Shown one piece after another: positions 61,393 through 64,000 of a stretch of 64,000 nt of DNA. The notes below the pieces were generated by a model. The model was not told the DNA's origin and did no database searches. It saw only the letters and a list, made by a program, of their open reading frames with translations. This DNA comes from Flavobacterium cupreum (GTDB lineage Bacteria; Bacteroidota; Bacteroidia; Flavobacteriales; Flavobacteriaceae). The stretch's first letter is position 1. Each line of letters opens with the position of its first letter. Position numbers and translations under genes: made by a program. The stretch spans positions 323,527 through 387,526 of the forward strand of contig NZ_QWDM01000004.1 in the NCBI RefSeq assembly GCF_003996965.1. The letters run 5' to 3'.

Positions 61393-61465
61393 GGTGCCTT
61401 AGCTCAGATGGTAGAGCAATGGACTGAAAATCCATGTGTCCCTGGTTCGATCCCTGGAGGCACCA
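61393..61465 (+). tRNA. tRNA-Phe (anticodon GAA)
   Basis: Cloverleaf: acceptor GGTGCCT pairs with AGGCACC; D arm in TAGCTCAGATGGTAGAGC; anticodon stem ATGGA/TCCAT with loop CTGAAAA (anticodon GAA); T loop TTCGATC. The T stem has a central U-U mismatch. The discriminator base is A; the genome does not encode CCA (the next bases are CCG). A dedicated promoter and terminator flank it. Confidence 0.95.
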
Positions 61466-61470
61466 CCGTT

Positions 61471-61500
61471 AAAACCCGAATAGAAATATTCGGGTTTTTT
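61471..61500 (+). terminator. Terminator after tRNA-Phe
   Basis: AAAACCCGAATA (61471-61482) pairs perfectly with TATTCGGGTTTT (61487-61498) around a GAAA tetraloop, followed by T. Confidence 0.93.
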
Positions 61501-61506
61501 GTTTTT

Positions 61507-61620
61507 AATACTTTCCTTAAGAATTTAACCGCAAGGTGCGCTAAGGTTTACGCATTCGCAAAGTTTAGTTTAAGCTTTGCGAACCTTTGCGTTTTTTCTT
61601 TGTGTATTTGCGTTTAAATA
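61507..61620. repeat. REP-like CGCAAAG palindrome cluster
   Basis: After the tRNA terminator come short inverted CGCAAAG/CTTTGCG units, starting TTAACCGCAAGGTGCGCTAAG and ending TTTGCGTTTAAA. They are related to the element at 35607-35686. Confidence 0.65.
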
Positions 61621-61622
61621 AA

Positions 61623-61867
61623 TTCACTTCCTTCTTTCGAACATCATTTTTTCACGCAAAGGCGCAGAGTCGCAAAAAAAAACTTGAATAAACTTTGCGT
61701 GCCCTGCGTTTTTTTCCTTGTGTCTTTGCGTTCAAATTAATTTCACTTCCTTCTTTCGAACATCATTTTTTCACGCAAAGGCGCAGAGTCGCAAAAAAAA
61801 AAACTTAAATAAACTTTGCGTGCCCTGCGTTTTTTTCTTTGTGTCTTTGCGTTTAAAATCATATTTC
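61623..61867. repeat. 119-bp tandem direct repeat built on CGCAAAG palindromes
   Basis: Unit 1 starts at 61623 (TTCACTTCCTTCTTTCGAAC) and unit 2 at 61742. They are almost identical except for A-run length and a few substitutions. A third start (TTCACTTCC) appears at 61865 but soon diverges. Each unit contains inverted CGCAAAG and CTTTGCGT arms. 61868-62033 holds only the transporter promoter. Confidence 0.85.
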
Positions 61868-61932
61868 ACTTCCTGTCTATACATTTTAACAAGGTTTATT
61901 ACTGTTAAAAACACACTTGTTTTAAATTAATG

Positions 61933-61940
61933 TATTTTTG
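61933..61940 (+). promoter_or_regulatory. Predicted -7 promoter box for the MHS transporter
   Basis: TATTTTTG (TAnnTTTG) lies downstream of the repeat block, 57 and 93 nt before the two possible starts. Confidence 0.5.
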
Positions 61941-62033
61941 TTAAAAAAGTATCAACTAAATAAAAAAATATCTCATATATTCGTGAAATGATACCTTATG
62001 ATTTCATTTGTTATTAAAACCACAAGACAGTTT

Positions 62034-63530
62034 ATGAGTAAAAATTCTACAAAAGGCATTTGGAAAGTAATTTCAGCCTCCTCAATGGGAACGATGATCG
62101 AATGGTATGACTTCTATATTTTCGGAAGTCTGGCTGTCGTAATCTCAACCAAATTCTTTCCGACTGATAATCCAACTGCAGCTTTTTTATCCACTTTAGC
62201 CACTTTTGCCGCCGGATTTGTAGTGCGTCCTTTTGGTGCTTTATTTTTTGGAAGACTGGGGGATATCATTGGCCGTAAATATACTTTTATGGCTACTTTA
62301 TTATTAATGGGGGGTTCAACCTTCTTAATTGGCTGTATTCCCAGCTATGAGACAATCGGTTTTTTAGCGCCTTTACTGGTATTAATCCTGCGTTTACTGC
62401 AAGGACTTGCTTTAGGTGGAGAATATGGCGGAGCAGCCACTTATGTTGCTGAACATGCTCCCCAGGGACAAAAAGGATATTGGACTTCCTGGATTCAGAC
62501 TACTGCTACGGTAGGGTTGTTTATTTCCTTAATGGTCATATTAGCTACAAAAAATGTGCTGTCAGCAGAAGACTTTGATTCCTGGGGATGGCGCGTACCG
62601 TTTTGGGTGTCTGTTGTTATGGTTGGGGTTTCCTATTTAATTCGAAAAAACATGGACGAATCTCCTGTTTTTGCTAAAGCTAAAAAAGAAGGCACTACCA
62701 GTACAAATCCCTTAAAGGAAAGCTTCGGCAACCGATATAACTTAAAATTTGTTTTACTGGCCTTATTTGGCGCAACAATGGGACAGGGCGTAGTTTGGTA
62801 CACCGGACAATTCTACGCCATGAGCTTTATGAAAACGGTAATGAATATTGACTCCTCGCAAGTTGACGGATTACTGGGAATTGCATTATTATTAGGAACT
62901 CCGTTTTTTATTGTTTTCGGATGGTTAAGCGACAAAATAGGACGAAAATACATTATGATGGGCGGAATGCTGCTCGCCATTTTGTTGTACAGGCCTATTT
63001 ACAAAATGATGTACAACACGACAGATATAAGCACCAAAACTGAAATTGTAGAAAGAAGAAGTCAAAATACGGAAACAACAAAAAATAATGATGTAATCAC
63101 CACAATTTCAAAAACCTATACCGACGGAACTTCGTATGTAGAAAAACGAACGGCATTTAATACGAAGAAAGAACCCCAGACCAGCGTCTCCATCCTTATT
63201 AATTCTAATGATGAATGGACGCTTATATTACTGGTGTTCATCCAGGTTTTATTTGTCACGATGGTATACGGTCCGATTGCTGCTTTTTTGGTGGAAATGT
63301 TTCCAGCCAAAATCAGATATACGTCGATGTCTTTGCCTTATCATGTTGGAAACGGAATTTTCGGAGGATTGCTTCCCGCGATATCCACCTATTTCGTAAC
63401 CCATGCCAAAGAAGCAGGAAAGGCTGATTTTTATCTGGACGGATTATGGTACCCTATTATTATTGCTTCGGTATGTTTTGTAATTGGAATGATTTATATC
63501 GATAATAAAAACAAAATTAATCACCTTTAA
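62034..63530 (+). CDS. Metabolite:H+ symporter (MHS) family MFS transporter
   Basis: 498 residues from ATG 62034 (MSKNSTKGIWKVISASSMG); ATG 61998 would add twelve poorly conserved residues. The MHS pattern is clear: GTMIEWYDFYIFGSLA, RPFGALFFGRLGDIIGRK and LLQGLALGGEYGGAATYVAE. The family takes up carboxylates, shikimate, proline or related solutes with protons. Unusually, a hydrophilic stretch of about 55 residues (roughly 333-387) rich in Thr/Lys/Glu sits between two helices. A small membrane protein gene follows. Confidence 0.9.
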   Translation: MSKNSTKGIWKVISASSMGTMIEWYDFYIFGSLAVVISTKFFPTDNPTAAFLSTLATFAAGFVVRPFGALFFGRLGDIIGRKYTFMATLLLMGGSTFLIGCIPSYETIGFLAPLLVLILRLLQGLALGGEYGGAATYVAEHAPQGQKGYWTSWIQTTATVGLFISLMVILATKNVLSAEDFDSWGWRVPFWVSVVMVGVSYLIRKNMDESPVFAKAKKEGTTSTNPLKESFGNRYNLKFVLLALFGATMGQGVVWYTGQFYAMSFMKTVMNIDSSQVDGLLGIALLLGTPFFIVFGWLSDKIGRKYIMMGGMLLAILLYRPIYKMMYNTTDISTKTEIVERRSQNTETTKNNDVITTISKTYTDGTSYVEKRTAFNTKKEPQTSVSILINSNDEWTLILLVFIQVLFVTMVYGPIAAFLVEMFPAKIRYTSMSLPYHVGNGIFGGLLPAISTYFVTHAKEAGKADFYLDGLWYPIIIASVCFVIGMIYIDNKNKINHL

Positions 63531-63540
63531 ATTTATAAAA

Positions 63541-63765
63541 ATGAATACAATCAAACAGGCTTTAGGTGTTTTATGGGTGATACTGGCAATTGCGGCTGCC
63601 TATTTTTGCGTTTTTGAATTTGGCTTACCAAAACTGCTGTCAGACAAACAGGACGATCTTGTCTTTGGGATTATCATACTTTTTATTCTCACTCCCCTGA
63701 TTGTTCTGGGGCTCGGAACTTTTGGTTATTTTGCCGTTATTGGTGAATATAACGAAAAGAAATAA
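63541..63765 (+). CDS. Small two-helix membrane protein after the MHS transporter
   Basis: 74 residues with helices at about 7-26 (ALGVLWVILAIAAAYFCVF) and 42-66 (FGIIILFILTPLIVLGLGTFGYF) and a short charged tail. It lies 10 nt behind the transporter stop and ahead of a strong terminator, so the pair is one transcript. Small proteins of this sort often follow MHS transporters in Bacteroidota (possibly DUF6814); I am unsure of the family name. Confidence 0.75.
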   Translation: MNTIKQALGVLWVILAIAAAYFCVFEFGLPKLLSDKQDDLVFGIIILFILTPLIVLGLGTFGYFAVIGEYNEKK

Positions 63766-63790
63766 ATTAGAAAAAACATCAAAATAAAAA

Positions 63791-63816
63791 GGCTGTCTCT
63801 TTAAAGACAGCCCTTT
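63791..63816. terminator. Terminator between the transporter pair and the type IX secreted protein
   Basis: GGCTGTCT (63791-63798) pairs with AGACAGCC (63805-63812), followed by a CTTTT run; an A-run lies on the other side, so it probably works both ways. Confidence 0.85.
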
Positions 63817-63834
63817 TACCTAACTAACAAACCA

Positions 63835-64000
63835 TTATTTCTTGATGAATTTCATCACTTGTGTTTTATTGTTTTCATCAACAGCTTTAACGAGATACAA
63901 TCCTGTTGTGAGGTCAGTTACCGAAAACTGAAAATCTGCGTTTCCATACGTTACAAAACTTTTTACCAACTGACCCGAAACGGAGTAAATCTGAACTTTT
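63835..64000 (-). CDS. C-terminal end of a type IX secretion system cargo protein (partial)
   Basis: Only the last 54 or so codons are in the window. They read KVQIYSVSGQLVKSF, then DLTTGLYLVKAVDENNKTQ and VMKFIKK before the stop. This is a T9SS type A sorting domain, which directs export across the outer membrane and is then cleaved with surface attachment. The catalytic or binding part lies outside the window. Confidence 0.88.
   Translation of the reverse strand, partial: KVQIYSVSGQLVKSFVTYGNADFQFSVTDLTTGLYLVKAVDENNKTQVMKFIKK

Noticed and set aside
61623..61867. CRISPR array
   Set aside because: Only two 119-bp units with no unique spacers and no cas genes.
61408..61930. Two short reading frames of about 70 codons in the repeat region
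   Set aside because: They lie in the tRNA and in the CGCAAAG palindromes; composition follows the repeats, not codons.

Overview
The window is chromosomal DNA from a Flavobacterium-like member of the Bacteroidota. It is AT-rich. Promoters fit the Bacteroidota -7 box TAnnTTTG rather than TATAAT. The gene content is typical of the phylum: a short RpoD, a type IX secretion C-terminal signal, STN-type TonB receptors with DUF4249 lipoproteins, exosortase F, and a mevalonate-pathway HMG-CoA reductase. No phage, insertion sequence or CRISPR array was found.

Layout. 1-2000: a truncated zinc alcohol dehydrogenase and a MacB/FtsX-type permease. 2079-9384: purH, then the rod-shape operon mreB-mreC-mreD-mrdA-rodA. 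9600-14400 (minus strand): a DedA protein; a probable copper or heavy-metal locus (HMA protein, TonB receptor, HYC_CC_PP protein); and exosortase F with its partner. 14400-17700: a free-methionine-sulfoxide-reductase-like GAF protein, then rpsO-pnp.

17739-32358 is the main accessory region. Two tandem paralogous operons each encode a small secreted protein, an STN-type TonB receptor, one or two DUF4249 lipoproteins, and a secreted protein that pairs an MG2-like region with a TonB plug-like domain but has no barrel. Both copies start the small protein and the plug protein at TTG, and both share a 13-nt overlap between DUF4249 and the plug protein. Next come an ECF sigma factor and a dual-membrane-spanning anti-sigma-like gene (cytoplasmic domain, inner-membrane helix, periplasmic linker, outer-membrane barrel) that is cut by an in-frame TAA at codon 137.

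34500-46400: housekeeping genes (rpoD, rpe, a DNA/RNA endonuclease, a Prc protease, surE, lpxB, an NlpC/P60 lipoprotein, comEC), then three tandem thioredoxin-fold paralogues, two of which have lost CxxC. 46400-54300: a dipeptide-use set (DPP IV plus two POT transporters), then HMG-CoA reductase and a GHMP kinase of the mevalonate pathway. 54300-61300 (minus strand): an envelope cluster running coaX, an outer-membrane protein, lptC, a small membrane protein, a CNNM/CBS protein and a PpiD-type isomerase. 61347-64000: tRNA-Phe, a block of palindromic and 119-bp tandem repeats, an MHS-family transporter with a small membrane protein, and the C-terminal end of a type IX secreted protein.

Best candidates for something new are the paired receptor/DUF4249/plug-only cassettes and the neighbouring sigma/anti-sigma unit with its nonsense codon. 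All assignments come from reading motifs by eye; no database search was run.
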